Shown here piece after piece: positions 8,139 to 16,706 of a stretch of DNA of 36,080 nt; the first letter of the stretch is position 1, and each line of letters begins with the position of its first letter. The notes beneath the pieces are model-generated. The model saw nothing but the letters and a program-made list of their open reading frames with translations, was not told the origin of the DNA and ran no database searches. The stretch is taken from contig JALHNI010000022.1 in the NCBI GenBank assembly GCA_022843605.1, forward strand, positions 26,350 through 62,429, given 5' to 3'. This DNA comes from Bryobacter sp. Its GTDB lineage: Bacteria > Acidobacteriota > Terriglobia > Bryobacterales > Bryobacteraceae. A program made the position numbers and the translations under genes.

Positions 8139-8831
8139 CTACCGCTGACCGGCGTTCACTAATGCACTCATCGGATTCGTGGCGCCTTGCGCAACGCTTC
8201 CCACGGAGGCCGCCGTGTTATTCAGAGCCGTCACCATGGTGTCGATCTGAATGCTTTCTGCTCGCTGTTCGCGCTCTTCCATCTCCGTCACCGCGAGCGG
8301 CTTGAAATGGAGGATCTGGTCACCGACGCGCACTTGCTTCCCATCGAATTCGGGAGGCGCGTAGCCTTCGTCGCCGACACCAGGGCCGCCACGCGACTCG
8401 ACCACTGGCATATGAAACCACTTCGCCGCCATGCCTGCGCATTCGGCGGGATACTTTTTCTTGAGCCACGCCAGCTTCGCACTGAATGGGTCATGCGCTT
8501 TGGGGTCCTTTGCTGACTCCCACTTCTTCAAGTCGCGCTCAAAATCCGAGCCCGCAATCGAGGTCGCATTGTCGAGCGGATTATCTGACTTCGGCAGCCC
8601 AGCATTCACCCCACGGAACCAGATTTCCGCCTCCGCACGCCGCGGATCGGCCTTGCCCTGATCGGTATTGGCATAACCGATGAACTGCCAGCAATGAGCC
8701 ACGCTCTTGCCGTCGACCGTCCACTCGGATACCGGAGGTGGCCACGGCTTTTCCTGTTTCGGTGCCGCCGCAACTACAGCCGGGGCCAGCTTCTCAGCTT
8801 CTTCTACCGTCGATACGATGTGCTTCGCCAT
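8139..8831 (-). CDS. Hypothetical phage protein between scaffold and head genes
   Basis: A 230-residue protein. ATG 8831 follows immediately after the TAA of the scaffold gene. It contains a proline-rich N-terminal linker (KQEKPWPPPVSEW), a Trp/Lys-rich middle (FSAKLAWLKKKYPAECAGMAAKWFHMPVV) and an acidic helical C-terminal part (VTEMEEREQRAESIQIDTMVTALNNTAASVGSV). I do not recognise the family; location suggests a head-assembly role. There is a small GTCAGC/GCTGAC hairpin at 8132-8149 at its 3' end, but no T-tract follows. Confidence 0.5.
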   Translation of the reverse strand: MAKHIVSTVEEAEKLAPAVVAAAPKQEKPWPPPVSEWTVDGKSVAHCWQFIGYANTDQGKADPRRAEAEIWFRGVNAGLPKSDNPLDNATSIAGSDFERDLKKWESAKDPKAHDPFSAKLAWLKKKYPAECAGMAAKWFHMPVVESRGGPGVGDEGYAPPEFDGKQVRVGDQILHFKPLAVTEMEEREQRAESIQIDTMVTALNNTAASVGSVAQGATNPMSALVNAGQR

Positions 8832-9710
8832 TTACTTTGCCCTCCGAGATTGCGGCACGTAATTGCCAGCTTTCAGCGCGTTCATGTCCGCTTCGTTGAT
8901 CTCCCCGCCAGCGACTTCACGGAAGAACATGTTCGTTAGTGGCGAAATCACCATCGGCGTGCCGGTCGACGCCGGTAGTGAGCCGCTACCCATCGGGCCA
9001 GTCTGCGCAGCGACTTGCTGCAGCCGTTGCTGCTCTTGCTGATTCGTCGCCGTCACGCGAGTCGCCTCGGCCGCCGCCGTTGCCTCCCGCCGCGCTTTCA
9101 CGATGCCCGCACCTGCCACCATCAGCGCGTTCGAGTCCTTCAGTGACGGGTCGAATTGCGCCAGTTTCCGCGCTTCGATCACCGCTTCATTGAAGAACGG
9201 CGTGCCTGGCTTCAACTCAGGGAATTCACTGCTCATCTGCGCATGGAACGTGATCTGATCGAGCGTGGCTTGACTCACCACTGCCGCTCGTTCGTTCGCG
9301 ATCCGGGTTGCCTCTTCACGGATCATGGCCTGTGCCTGCTGAGGCGTCAGGAACATCCCTTCGAGGGCAGCCGGCCCACGCCGGGATAGATCCGCCGCGA
9401 ACTGTTCAGGGTCAATCTGAGGAGCCGGGGCCGGAGCCGCAGGCGCTTCTGGCGCGGTGGTCGAGCGTTGCGCCATCTCCGCCCAGTACCGTGCCGTCTC
9501 ATCCGCCTCTTGATAGCGCTGCTGCATCTGCTGCATCTCGCGCTGCATCTGCGCCAGTTGCGCTTCCAGGGGGTTGGGTATTGGAGCCGGTGGCGGTGCT
9601 TGCGGCGCCGGGGTGGGCGGTGGTGCCGCCGGTGGGGTCTCTACTTCCGGCATGCCCGGCATCGGCATAGAGACGATACCCGCCTGCATTGCCGCTTCGA
9701 ATTCATTCAT
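8832..9710 (-). CDS. Phage scaffolding protein
   Basis: A 292-residue protein from ATG 9710 with GAGAGG about 7 nt upstream; a longer frame exists but lacks support. Two proline/alanine-rich linkers flank a glutamine-rich helical segment (EAQLAQMQREMQQMQQRYQEADETARYWAEMAQR) that should form a coiled coil. A second helical region (APQIDPEQFAADLSRRGPAALEGMFLTPQQAQAMIREEA...) follows. The low-complexity helical composition, the position between portal and coat, and the length are all typical of internal scaffolds that guide capsid assembly. Specific residue contacts cannot be judged. Confidence 0.7.
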   Translation of the reverse strand: MNEFEAAMQAGIVSMPMPGMPEVETPPAAPPPTPAPQAPPPAPIPNPLEAQLAQMQREMQQMQQRYQEADETARYWAEMAQRSTTAPEAPAAPAPAPQIDPEQFAADLSRRGPAALEGMFLTPQQAQAMIREEATRIANERAAVVSQATLDQITFHAQMSSEFPELKPGTPFFNEAVIEARKLAQFDPSLKDSNALMVAGAGIVKARREATAAAEATRVTATNQQEQQRLQQVAAQTGPMGSGSLPASTGTPMVISPLTNMFFREVAGGEINEADMNALKAGNYVPQSRRAK

Positions 9711-9720
9711 ACGGTGCCTC

Positions 9721-10059
9721 TCACAATTTGAGGTGAGCGCCGTAACCGGTTCCTTTGTAAAGATCCTTCCGCTTAGGAGCGTAAGTATCTCGACAGGAGC
9801 GGCACAGCAGCCCGTACGCGCCATCTATGATGGACATGTACCCCCGGAAGTTGCCTTGCTCGAAGAGCTTGACCCCGCACGTCGTGCAATTCACGTAGTC
9901 CGCCGCGAGAAACTCAGTGAGCCGCTTGCGGTGCACCACCCAGCAATCCCAGCACCGCGTGCAGTCGCCCATGACTGTGACTTCGGTGGCACATTTCTCT
10001 TTCGAGCACTCTTGGCAGCGCACTTTCTGGAGCGCCAGAGCGGGCGCTTCAATCACCAT
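9721..10059 (-). CDS. Cysteine-rich zinc-knuckle protein (112 aa)
   Basis: The product has ten cysteines in pairs or triplets: C15-x2-C18, C23, C33-x2-C36-x2-C39, C58-x2-C61 and C86-x2-C89. This spacing is what zinc ribbons or knuckles use, so two or three zinc sites are likely. The rest is basic and helical (VVHRKRLTEFLAAD, APKRKDLYKG). It is coupled to the upstream 70-codon gene (start inside its last codons) and sits between portal and scaffold. It might bind nucleic acid or act as a head-assembly factor; the family is unknown to me. Confidence 0.65.
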   Translation of the reverse strand: MVIEAPALALQKVRCQECSKEKCATEVTVMGDCTRCWDCWVVHRKRLTEFLAADYVNCTTCGVKLFEQGNFRGYMSIIDGAYGLLCRSCRDTYAPKRKDLYKGTGYGAHLKL

Positions 10060-10265
10060 TGCTCATCCCGAAAGGGGAACGCGAGGAACTCCCGCAACGT
10101 CACCAGTCGCCCCCGCAGGTAATCCGCCTCCCGCTCGTCTACGCCCTTCGTCTCCAGCGCCAACCGGGTGATATCTAGTTGCCGCGAAACCTCATTGACC
10201 ACCAAGCCCCATCCCGGCGACACCCGCAGTTGGGCCAGTGCTATTTCCCGTTCGTCCTTGTCCAT
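10053..10265 (-). CDS. Small phage protein downstream of portal (70 aa)
   Basis: A 70-residue helical protein (MDKDEREIALAQLRVSPGWGLVVNEVSRQLDITRLALE...). ATG 10265 lies inside the 3' end of the portal frame, giving a 74-nt overlap, and its 3' end overlaps the cysteine-rich gene. Small helical proteins with an ELALAQL-xx-SPGW-like N-terminus are often encoded right after portals in short-tailed phages, but I cannot name the function. Confidence 0.6.
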   Translation of the reverse strand: MDKDEREIALAQLRVSPGWGLVVNEVSRQLDITRLALETKGVDEREADYLRGRLVTLREFLAFPFRDEQW

Positions 10266-12405
10266 CGCCAGCTAAATTGCCGCCGCCCGGCACAGGCAGC
10301 ACGCCAGCCTCAGCCGCGGGCTGGATCATCTGCCCCAGTGAATTGACCATGGCCTGCATCATCATCTTGGTCTTCTTCTGCTGTTCGTGTTCCCGGATAT
10401 GCAGGCTCTCGCGCATTACGAAGTCCTCATCCTGCCGTTCAGGCGGCAGTTTCAGATGCTGCCCCAATGAAGCGTAGTGCTCGATCAGGTGCTGATCGTC
10501 ATGGTCCGCAGGATGCACCGTGATCCTCTCACCTTGGCGCATCCGGTTATCCTCTTCGGCTGGCGAGACCGGCATCTCCTCCACCTTTGGGGCAGGGATC
10601 ATCTTCGCGGCGTCAGGGAAGCCCAGCTTCTTCGCCAACTGCTGCAAGAACCAACCGCATACATCGACACGCGTGACCACAACGGGGTTCTGCATCGCCC
10701 GGTCATAGAGCGCCACAAAGTTCTCTTTGTCCGCCATCTTCGACGCAATCGACGTAGCGAAGCGGATGCGGAAATCATACTTGCCGGCGCGCTCCTGGCT
10801 GGTCATTGTGAAGCCGCCGCCCTGCGTCTCGATCAGCCCATTCGGCTGCTCGCCAGTGACGCGCACGAACACCTCGGGCGGGGCCAGCGGTGAGCATTCC
10901 ATCGCCCACATATCGCTCACAATGGCCTCGATATCCAGCTTCAACAGCGCCGTGTCGAAGTTCAGGCGCATATTGCCCTGTTCGATCAGTAACTGCTGAC
11001 CACCGAGCGTCTTTGGCTGATTCGGCCGATCCGCGGACCGCCCACTTACGAGAGCATTCTGGCCATCGACACTCTCCAACATCTCTTCGACCATCTGCCT
11101 GCCAACGACGATAGAGCCCAGATCGCCCTTGAGATCAAGCCGCTGAACGCCGCTGGGGTCCACTACCCAATGGATCATGCCAGGCCGCAGTTGCGCGTTT
11201 TTCTCGTTCAGTCCAGCATTGGAACGCGCCAAGACCGCAGGATTCACACTCCATTCAGAGGCATCGGCGTAGCGATTGTAGTTCGCCGTCTGCTCATCTT
11301 CGAGCGCGCGCAGCATCCGCCCCAAGCCCATGCCTTCATACGGACCACTGCGCACCAGGCGCATCTCGCTAAATGGGCGCCGGTTCTTCATCGTCGGGTA
11401 CAGGTCCCGCAGGTCCTGCAAGCCGACGATCATTTGCGCATCAGGCAGGTAGTGGGCAACGATCTCCGTCTCTTGCCGACTCCGCTTCGTGTAATCATGC
11501 TCGTCGCAGTCGCCTTTTACTGGCTCCCGCCACCGCCCATACCACTCCCACAGCGGCAAGATCGGCCGGCCCTCACCCGTCGCGTAGTCATATGTGACGC
11601 CCGCAAAGAGATCCGCTTCGCGCTTCACCTGCTGCATGCCCTGGTGTGGCTCCGAGCGCTCTTTGCCCGACCGCGCCATCGCGTGCTGCATGATCGCTTC
11701 CCAGTTCGCTTCGATCCCCGCGTACCGCCCCGCCCGCTCACCGTCGAGCAACTCCTGAGGGGTCACCCACACCTTCCGCACCACCCAGGAGAAATCCTGG
11801 ATGCTCTTCACGTCCTCACTCGGCCACACGATATCGTCAGGCCAACACGGCACCCAGGCCGGACCCTCATACTCCACCTGCTCCACATCCACCGCGCCGC
11901 TCTTGTGTTGGATGATGGCGCGATTGCCCAGCTTCGCCGGATCCAGTTGGTCCGCCTGCTGGCGCTCCCAATATGTCTTGCGCACCCAAGGCCGATAGAC
12001 GATGGTGTGACCGAATAAGACGCGGCGGAAGTCGCTCACCTGGACGTCTGTTTGGATGCCCATCGCATTGAACAGCCGCCAGTTCATGAACGCGGCGACC
12101 TTGGCGCTCGACTGCGCGTCACTCTCTTCAGTGGGCGTCGCGGTGATCTCAGCGTCTTCACCGAAGATCGCGGCGAAGTTGTAGCCGCACTTACTGAGAA
12201 CGCGCGATTGGATCACCGGCGTCTTCAGGTTGCTCTTATGCTCTTCGCCTGGCTTTGGCGGATCGACCACCGCCAGAAAGCGCTTGTAGTCCTCCGCATA
12301 TTGCCGCATGCGCGCCTGATGGTCGCCCAGCGCCGCGAACATCACGCGCTGAATGCGCTGACCGAGCAACTCGCGCTCATGCGCGGACCATTGTAATTGA
12401 GGCAT
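10192..12405 (-). CDS. Portal protein, P22/SU10-like
   Basis: A 737-residue protein of the size of large short-tailed-phage portals. Recognisable pieces: an N-terminal helical region with HKSNLKTPVIQSRVLSKCGYNFAAIFG, then DDIVWPSEDVKSIQDFSWVVRKVWVT, then GPYEGMGLGRMLRALEDEQTANYNRYADAS (the segment where portals of this group refer to stem and clip), and a long C-terminal helical tail with many charged residues (EHEQQKKTKMMMQAMVNSLGQMIQP), suggestive of a barrel-like extension. The portal forms the ring through which DNA enters and leaves the head. It lies directly after the terminase large subunit; ATG 12405 has no obvious ribosome site. Confidence 0.85.
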   Translation of the reverse strand: MPQLQWSAHERELLGQRIQRVMFAALGDHQARMRQYAEDYKRFLAVVDPPKPGEEHKSNLKTPVIQSRVLSKCGYNFAAIFGEDAEITATPTEESDAQSSAKVAAFMNWRLFNAMGIQTDVQVSDFRRVLFGHTIVYRPWVRKTYWERQQADQLDPAKLGNRAIIQHKSGAVDVEQVEYEGPAWVPCWPDDIVWPSEDVKSIQDFSWVVRKVWVTPQELLDGERAGRYAGIEANWEAIMQHAMARSGKERSEPHQGMQQVKREADLFAGVTYDYATGEGRPILPLWEWYGRWREPVKGDCDEHDYTKRSRQETEIVAHYLPDAQMIVGLQDLRDLYPTMKNRRPFSEMRLVRSGPYEGMGLGRMLRALEDEQTANYNRYADASEWSVNPAVLARSNAGLNEKNAQLRPGMIHWVVDPSGVQRLDLKGDLGSIVVGRQMVEEMLESVDGQNALVSGRSADRPNQPKTLGGQQLLIEQGNMRLNFDTALLKLDIEAIVSDMWAMECSPLAPPEVFVRVTGEQPNGLIETQGGGFTMTSQERAGKYDFRIRFATSIASKMADKENFVALYDRAMQNPVVVTRVDVCGWFLQQLAKKLGFPDAAKMIPAPKVEEMPVSPAEEDNRMRQGERITVHPADHDDQHLIEHYASLGQHLKLPPERQDEDFVMRESLHIREHEQQKKTKMMMQAMVNSLGQMIQPAAEAGVLPVPGGGNLAGDGQGRTGNSTGPTAGVAGMGLGGQ

Positions 12406-12423
12406 CTGGTCGCGAAATTGCCG

Positions 12424-14163
12424 CTACCAGTCGCGTTCGTCACGACCCAGGCCGGTCGTGTTGTACCGGATCGGCCGCATCGTCGACGGTGCAGCCCGTT
12501 GCGCCACCGTCTTCACCATTTCGGCCTGATCCAGTCCCACCGCCGCCAGACCAACCCCAAAAACGCGGTCATCATGGCAGCCTTGGGCCGCTTCCGGCTT
12601 CCCCATCGGGTTAATCAAGAACGTGTAGAATTCGGCGCGCGTCGCCTGCGAGCGCAACTGCAAGCGGCCAGTCAACAGCAGCGACTCCAGCACGCGCAGC
12701 ATATGCCACCGGCTCCCCTCACGCCCGCCTGACTGCCAGTACCCCAGTTCATTCAGCGCCGGCGAGCCCAGATCATCGGGCGAGCGCATCCGCCGATGCA
12801 TCCGATCCAGGGGATACCCCGCCTCAACCAGACCCTCAATCACAGAGATGCCGATGCTGTTCGCTTCCGGCGTTACAAATGCCCAGTTGTACCAACGCAA
12901 AAGCGCGTAGGCCTGGCGCGCCGTCTCGTTAGGTGTGGCGCGCGCACACCACTCTGCCACTTGCACCCCACTCTCGAGCTCAAAGATCGGGAGGTGGCCG
13001 TAATCAGCGTCTCGCCTACCCGTCGATAGGCCCGCGGCGTCCTGCCCTTGCGCCACGTCCAGGCCCGCCAAGTAGAATGCGCCAGGTTTGGGCCTCTCCC
13101 AAATGGTCACTTCGCCCGCCTGATGCGGGACAAAGGCGAGCCGCCGTTCCATGCCATCCTCAAGCCACTGCATGCGCCCGCGCTCGACAGGCGGCAAGAT
13201 CGGTTGACGCCCGAGGACCACCATATCGAAGAACGCGCGTCCCGTTGTGAGGAAGCAGTCCTCCGCCGTCGTCGGATACTCCTGCCTGAACACTTCCTCA
13301 GAGCCGAAGCAGTCATTGCGGATCTTCCACCGCCGCCAATTGAGTTGATCCAGCGTCAGGCTATGCAACTGCTGCATCTCTCGCTCTTTGGCCGTCAGCG
13401 AATTAGCAAAGCGCTCGACCTCTGAATCCGCCAACTGCTTTGTATTCACCGGGTCCTCGAACCAGGCGAAGAAGACAGGGATGAACTCGTTCTGCCCCGC
13501 TGCCGCCGCTTGCCACAGCACATAGAACGGATCACCTACCCCATTCGGGGTGCTCTCGATGACCACGAAGCAGCCCGGTCGGCGTGGTGCCGTCTGAAGC
13601 GCGCCGGTCAGAAACGTGGCCGCGTCCTTGATAAACGGCAACTCAGAAAGGTGGAGGCAGTGGCTGGAGAATGAGCGGGCGGCCTGCTTGTTGCCGCCGG
13701 TGATCACCTTGATCGAGCTTCCGCGCTCGTAGCGGATGCTCTGCCGATTGCGCGCCGTGCGCCGTAGCTTCTTCACCAGGGGCAGGTCCAGTTGCACGCG
13801 CTTCTCGTACGCGTCGTCGTAACTGTCCTCGTACTGCTCGTACAGCGAGGCGATTTCACTTGCCGCGTCTTTGGTGTGAGCCACGATAGAGCAACTGCGC
13901 CCCGGCACGAACGCCGTGCGACGCCAGAATTGCGCTCCGATGCCTGACGACATACCGGCGCGTCGGCTCTTCAGTACGATGATCCGGCCCGGTTCACCAC
14001 TCCTGTCGACGCAATCGAATGCCGCGTTTAGCTTGGCTGGCCCGGACAACTCTTTGAAGTTGACGGTGGTGCCGGAGAAGTCCCGGATCTTGATCGAAGC
14101 CTCACAAAAACGACGGTGATCCTGGTACAGGTTGATGTAATCGCCACTGGTAAATACTTGCAT
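12424..14163 (-). CDS. Terminase large subunit
   Basis: About 579 residues from ATG 14163; ATG 14196 would add 11 residues and longer in-frame starts are unlikely. The ATPase domain is near the N-terminus: IIVLKSRRAGMSSG (residues 61-74) is a Walker A variant, and HLSE (171-174) a Walker B with Ser-Glu, as in many terminases of short-tailed phages. The C-terminal nuclease domain shows GLDVAQG, then PEANSIG, then CHDDRVFG, giving the acidic residues of an RNase H-like fold. It packages DNA into the prohead with the small subunit and the portal. The gene start lies against the divergent fibre-like gene at 14200, and the region between is unusually AT-rich. Confidence 0.9.
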   Translation of the reverse strand: MQVFTSGDYINLYQDHRRFCEASIKIRDFSGTTVNFKELSGPAKLNAAFDCVDRSGEPGRIIVLKSRRAGMSSGIGAQFWRRTAFVPGRSCSIVAHTKDAASEIASLYEQYEDSYDDAYEKRVQLDLPLVKKLRRTARNRQSIRYERGSSIKVITGGNKQAARSFSSHCLHLSELPFIKDAATFLTGALQTAPRRPGCFVVIESTPNGVGDPFYVLWQAAAAGQNEFIPVFFAWFEDPVNTKQLADSEVERFANSLTAKEREMQQLHSLTLDQLNWRRWKIRNDCFGSEEVFRQEYPTTAEDCFLTTGRAFFDMVVLGRQPILPPVERGRMQWLEDGMERRLAFVPHQAGEVTIWERPKPGAFYLAGLDVAQGQDAAGLSTGRRDADYGHLPIFELESGVQVAEWCARATPNETARQAYALLRWYNWAFVTPEANSIGISVIEGLVEAGYPLDRMHRRMRSPDDLGSPALNELGYWQSGGREGSRWHMLRVLESLLLTGRLQLRSQATRAEFYTFLINPMGKPEAAQGCHDDRVFGVGLAAVGLDQAEMVKTVAQRAAPSTMRPIRYNTTGLGRDERDW

Positions 14164-14175
14164 GTCGTTAATTTG

Positions 14176-14184
14176 TAAGGAGGT
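14176..14184 (+). promoter_or_regulatory. Near-perfect Shine-Dalgarno for the plus-strand fibre-like gene
   Basis: TAAGGAGGT fully complements the 16S 3' end, but the spacing to the ATG at 14200 is 15 nt, longer than usual. There is no other in-frame start nearer. The sequence upstream (14148-14156, TGG then TAAATA) could be an extended -10, without a convincing -35. Confidence 0.45.
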
Positions 14185-14199
14185 TGCAATTTCCATCCG

Positions 14200-16161
14200 A
14201 TGACTCGACACATGCTGCTCTTGCTGCTCTGCCTCCCTCTCACTGCACAATCCATCCGCGTCTATGACGCCTACCTTGACCCCGTTGGAAATGCGACGAA
14301 TGCCACCTGCACCGTGAATGGCGGCAGCACGCCCTACTCGCGCGTGACGGCTGGCGTGATCGATTGGACAGTGCCCGCGCTGACATCTCCGGCTCTCTAT
14401 ACCGTGGTGTGTTCGTGGCTGGCCACCGGCACGACGACGACGGAGTACTGGAGGCCACTTGCGGCCAATGGGCTGACGCAAACGCTGGCGGTGGTGCGGA
14501 TCGGGGGAGGGGCAGGCGCTACGCTATCCGTCTCGCCGAGCAGCACGCAATCGGCTGTGGCTGGCGGCTCGGCGATCGCGTTCACCGCGTCAGTCGTGGT
14601 GGCGTGGACAAAAAGCGGCGTGGGTTCGCTCTCATCCAGCAATGGGACATCGACGCTCTACACGCCGCCGCTGACGCTGGTTTCGCCCGCAACGGTGACG
14701 ATTACGGCCACTGCTGGTGCCCAGGTGGTGACACGGACGATCGACGTGGCGGCATCAGCCGCGGCGGAAGCGCCGCTGTCGTTTTCGGCGCCACTCAATC
14801 GTTCGGGGAACGTCGTGACGCTTCCCAGTGTGCCCTACGAGTTACTGACCGGTGTGCCGCCGCCTGAGTCGCCGTTGACGTTTGATTTGCCGTTGGTCCG
14901 GACTGACGACGCAATCAGTTGCCCGACGTGCCAGCAGTTCGCTGCCACGCCGACGCCCTGCGGCGCCGGTCAATACGTCTCAGCGGTCGCCGCAGATGGC
15001 GCGCTCACCTGTTCCGTCCCACTGTCGGCGACTTCCAGCCAAGCGCTTACAGATATGAACGCGGTCAAGGTGTCGGACTCTGTGATGACGCTCAACTCCT
15101 CAGCCACGGCTGAGACCCCGACCCGAATTCGGTCGGGCGGCAATCTGTGCGTCTACTCCAGCACGATCACGGCGACAAAGACCGCTGGCAGCGGGGACGG
15201 CGTCGTCGACGCCTACGTGGCGAGTGACTGTACGCTGTCACTCCGCTCCCAGATGGAGGGTCTGGCGATCTCCTGTAGCGGATGTAGTTTCGCTGCCGGG
15301 TCCGTGCCGCCGGATGGAATCGTACCGCTCTGGCAGTGGTCGATTGCGAGCGGTGCGTGGGTTGCGCCGGACAACACCGCCAAGAAACTGGCCTACCTAT
15401 CCGCAGATGCGCCCATCGAACTAAGCACCTCAGGCTCAGGCGCTGCCACTCTCACTGTGGCGCCAGGCTACCGGCGCTTGAATATTCCGACCCCGGCGGG
15501 CGGCAGTGACAGCTTCAAAAACGTGAATGTCGTGCGATTCAGTGACAATGTGGGGCTGAGCATCGCCGCGGATAACTACCCGATGCACTGGTTTCGGTAT
15601 GACCCGTCGACGGCCGGCACTGTCACCTACGTCAACACGAATCTCGCCAGTCTGCCAGCCTACAGCCACCAACCCGCCAACAGCACCATCATCTACTCGT
15701 ATGGCAGAGGCGGATCTGCGATCAAATTCCCGGATATGTTTTCAGTGTCTAATTTCCGGCCGTTTTGGCACTTCTGGCGGTTGGCTTTCACCTCTACGAC
15801 CAGTGCCAAGTATTGGGTCGGGTGGTGCGACTCGCGGGACACAGCGACGCCGCAAAACTGCCTACTGATTCTGTATGACGCCTCGATCGATGGGAACATC
15901 AAATGCGCCGTCATCGCAGGCGGTTCTCTCTACTCTACAGACATCGTTGCAGCAGACACCAGTTATCACTCACTCATCCTCTCGGCGTCAGCTTCAGGCA
16001 CGCTCACCTGCTCGGTCGACTCAACCACAGTGACACGGCCAACGACCTTTCCAGTCGCCACGAATTGGTATTTCGTTTGGGGTCAACAAGCAACAACGGC
16101 AAGCACCCGGGCCATCCTGATGTCCGAAATGCGATCGGAAATCACAATGACTGGGCGTTAA
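14200..16161 (+). CDS. Signal-peptide-bearing fibre-like protein, plus strand
   Basis: A 653-residue protein encoded against all its neighbours. Residues 1-18 are a clear secretion signal: Arg3, then MLLLLLCLPLTA, with likely cleavage after Ala17. Then a beta-rich part (residues about 120-185 resemble a bacterial Ig-like repeat: LSVSPSSTQSAVAGGSAIAF... ATVTITATAG), a middle with tail-fibre-like phrases (TPCGAGQYVSAVAADGALTCS), and a C-terminal beta domain like a concanavalin-type shell (from about residue 485, with SGTLTCSVDSTTV and NWYFVWGQQATTA). The signal peptide is unusual for a phage fibre, so this may be a secreted or surface protein of the lysogen (a moron). It ends with a 4-nt overlap against the convergent sigma-like gene. 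Confidence 0.75.
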   Translation: MTRHMLLLLLCLPLTAQSIRVYDAYLDPVGNATNATCTVNGGSTPYSRVTAGVIDWTVPALTSPALYTVVCSWLATGTTTTEYWRPLAANGLTQTLAVVRIGGGAGATLSVSPSSTQSAVAGGSAIAFTASVVVAWTKSGVGSLSSSNGTSTLYTPPLTLVSPATVTITATAGAQVVTRTIDVAASAAAEAPLSFSAPLNRSGNVVTLPSVPYELLTGVPPPESPLTFDLPLVRTDDAISCPTCQQFAATPTPCGAGQYVSAVAADGALTCSVPLSATSSQALTDMNAVKVSDSVMTLNSSATAETPTRIRSGGNLCVYSSTITATKTAGSGDGVVDAYVASDCTLSLRSQMEGLAISCSGCSFAAGSVPPDGIVPLWQWSIASGAWVAPDNTAKKLAYLSADAPIELSTSGSGAATLTVAPGYRRLNIPTPAGGSDSFKNVNVVRFSDNVGLSIAADNYPMHWFRYDPSTAGTVTYVNTNLASLPAYSHQPANSTIIYSYGRGGSAIKFPDMFSVSNFRPFWHFWRLAFTSTTSAKYWVGWCDSRDTATPQNCLLILYDASIDGNIKCAVIAGGSLYSTDIVAADTSYHSLILSASASGTLTCSVDSTTVTRPTTFPVATNWYFVWGQQATTASTRAILMSEMRSEITMTGR

Positions 16162-16706
16162 AGCAGTCCCTGCAGGGCATCATCCGCGCACTGAATACCG
16201 CAGCCGGTAAGATCTTCCCGCAGTCGGCCAAGAATCGGTTGCAGCTCATGCTGATCGACCTCGCGCCCCCGGAGCCACGCGGAAACCGTCGCCCGCTCAT
16301 CGTCCAATAGGTATTGACACGCAAGAGCCAGCGGCGAATCCACCTCGCAGATCTCCTGCACTGGATCATGGTGCACCATCGCCTCAGGCTTGATGCCCTT
16401 CAGGTACTCCGCTTCTCTCATGCGCTTCTGTAGCGCGCTCCGCACCTGCGTCCACACCATCTGCTGTACATAGCGAAGCGCGAATTGCTGAAACGGCGCG
16501 CCTACGCTTGGATCGAATTTCTGGATCGCGCGATATGTGGCGTGCCATGCAGTCGCCTGCACATCTTCTAGCTCGAGCCCGCACGTGGGGGCGGCGCGTA
16601 GTACGTGCTTCGCCTGGCGATTCGCCCAAGGGATCTCGCGCTGTAGCATCTCTTCCCACGCCTGCTGCTCCTTCGTGAGACGCTTCAGCCGCCGCTTATG
16701 AGTCAA
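16158..16706 (-). CDS. Sigma-70 region 2-like phage protein
   Basis: About 182 residues from TTG 16706, chosen because GGAGG lies 6 nt upstream inside the end of the small-terminase-like gene; a longer frame reaches 16754. The segment LELEDVQATAWHATYRAIQKFDPSVGAPFQQFALRYVQQMVWTQV follows the pattern of sigma region 2 (an EDL-Q--GxxGLxxAxxKFDPxxGxxFxxYA-type helix pair). No region 4 helix-turn-helix is visible after it. It could be a late-gene activator or a divergent sigma factor acting on phage promoters. It sits between the small and large terminase subunits. Assignment by pattern only. Confidence 0.6.
   Translation of the reverse strand: MTHKRRLKRLTKEQQAWEEMLQREIPWANRQAKHVLRAAPTCGLELEDVQATAWHATYRAIQKFDPSVGAPFQQFALRYVQQMVWTQVRSALQKRMREAEYLKGIKPEAMVHHDPVQEICEVDSPLALACQYLLDDERATVSAWLRGREVDQHELQPILGRLREDLTGCGIQCADDALQGLL

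Noticed and set aside
8131..8150. Hairpin at the end of the 8139-8831 gene
   Set aside because: Six base pairs and no T-tract, so not called a terminator.
11170..12018. 282-codon plus-strand open frame
   Set aside because: Antisense to the portal gene, composition of a shadow frame.
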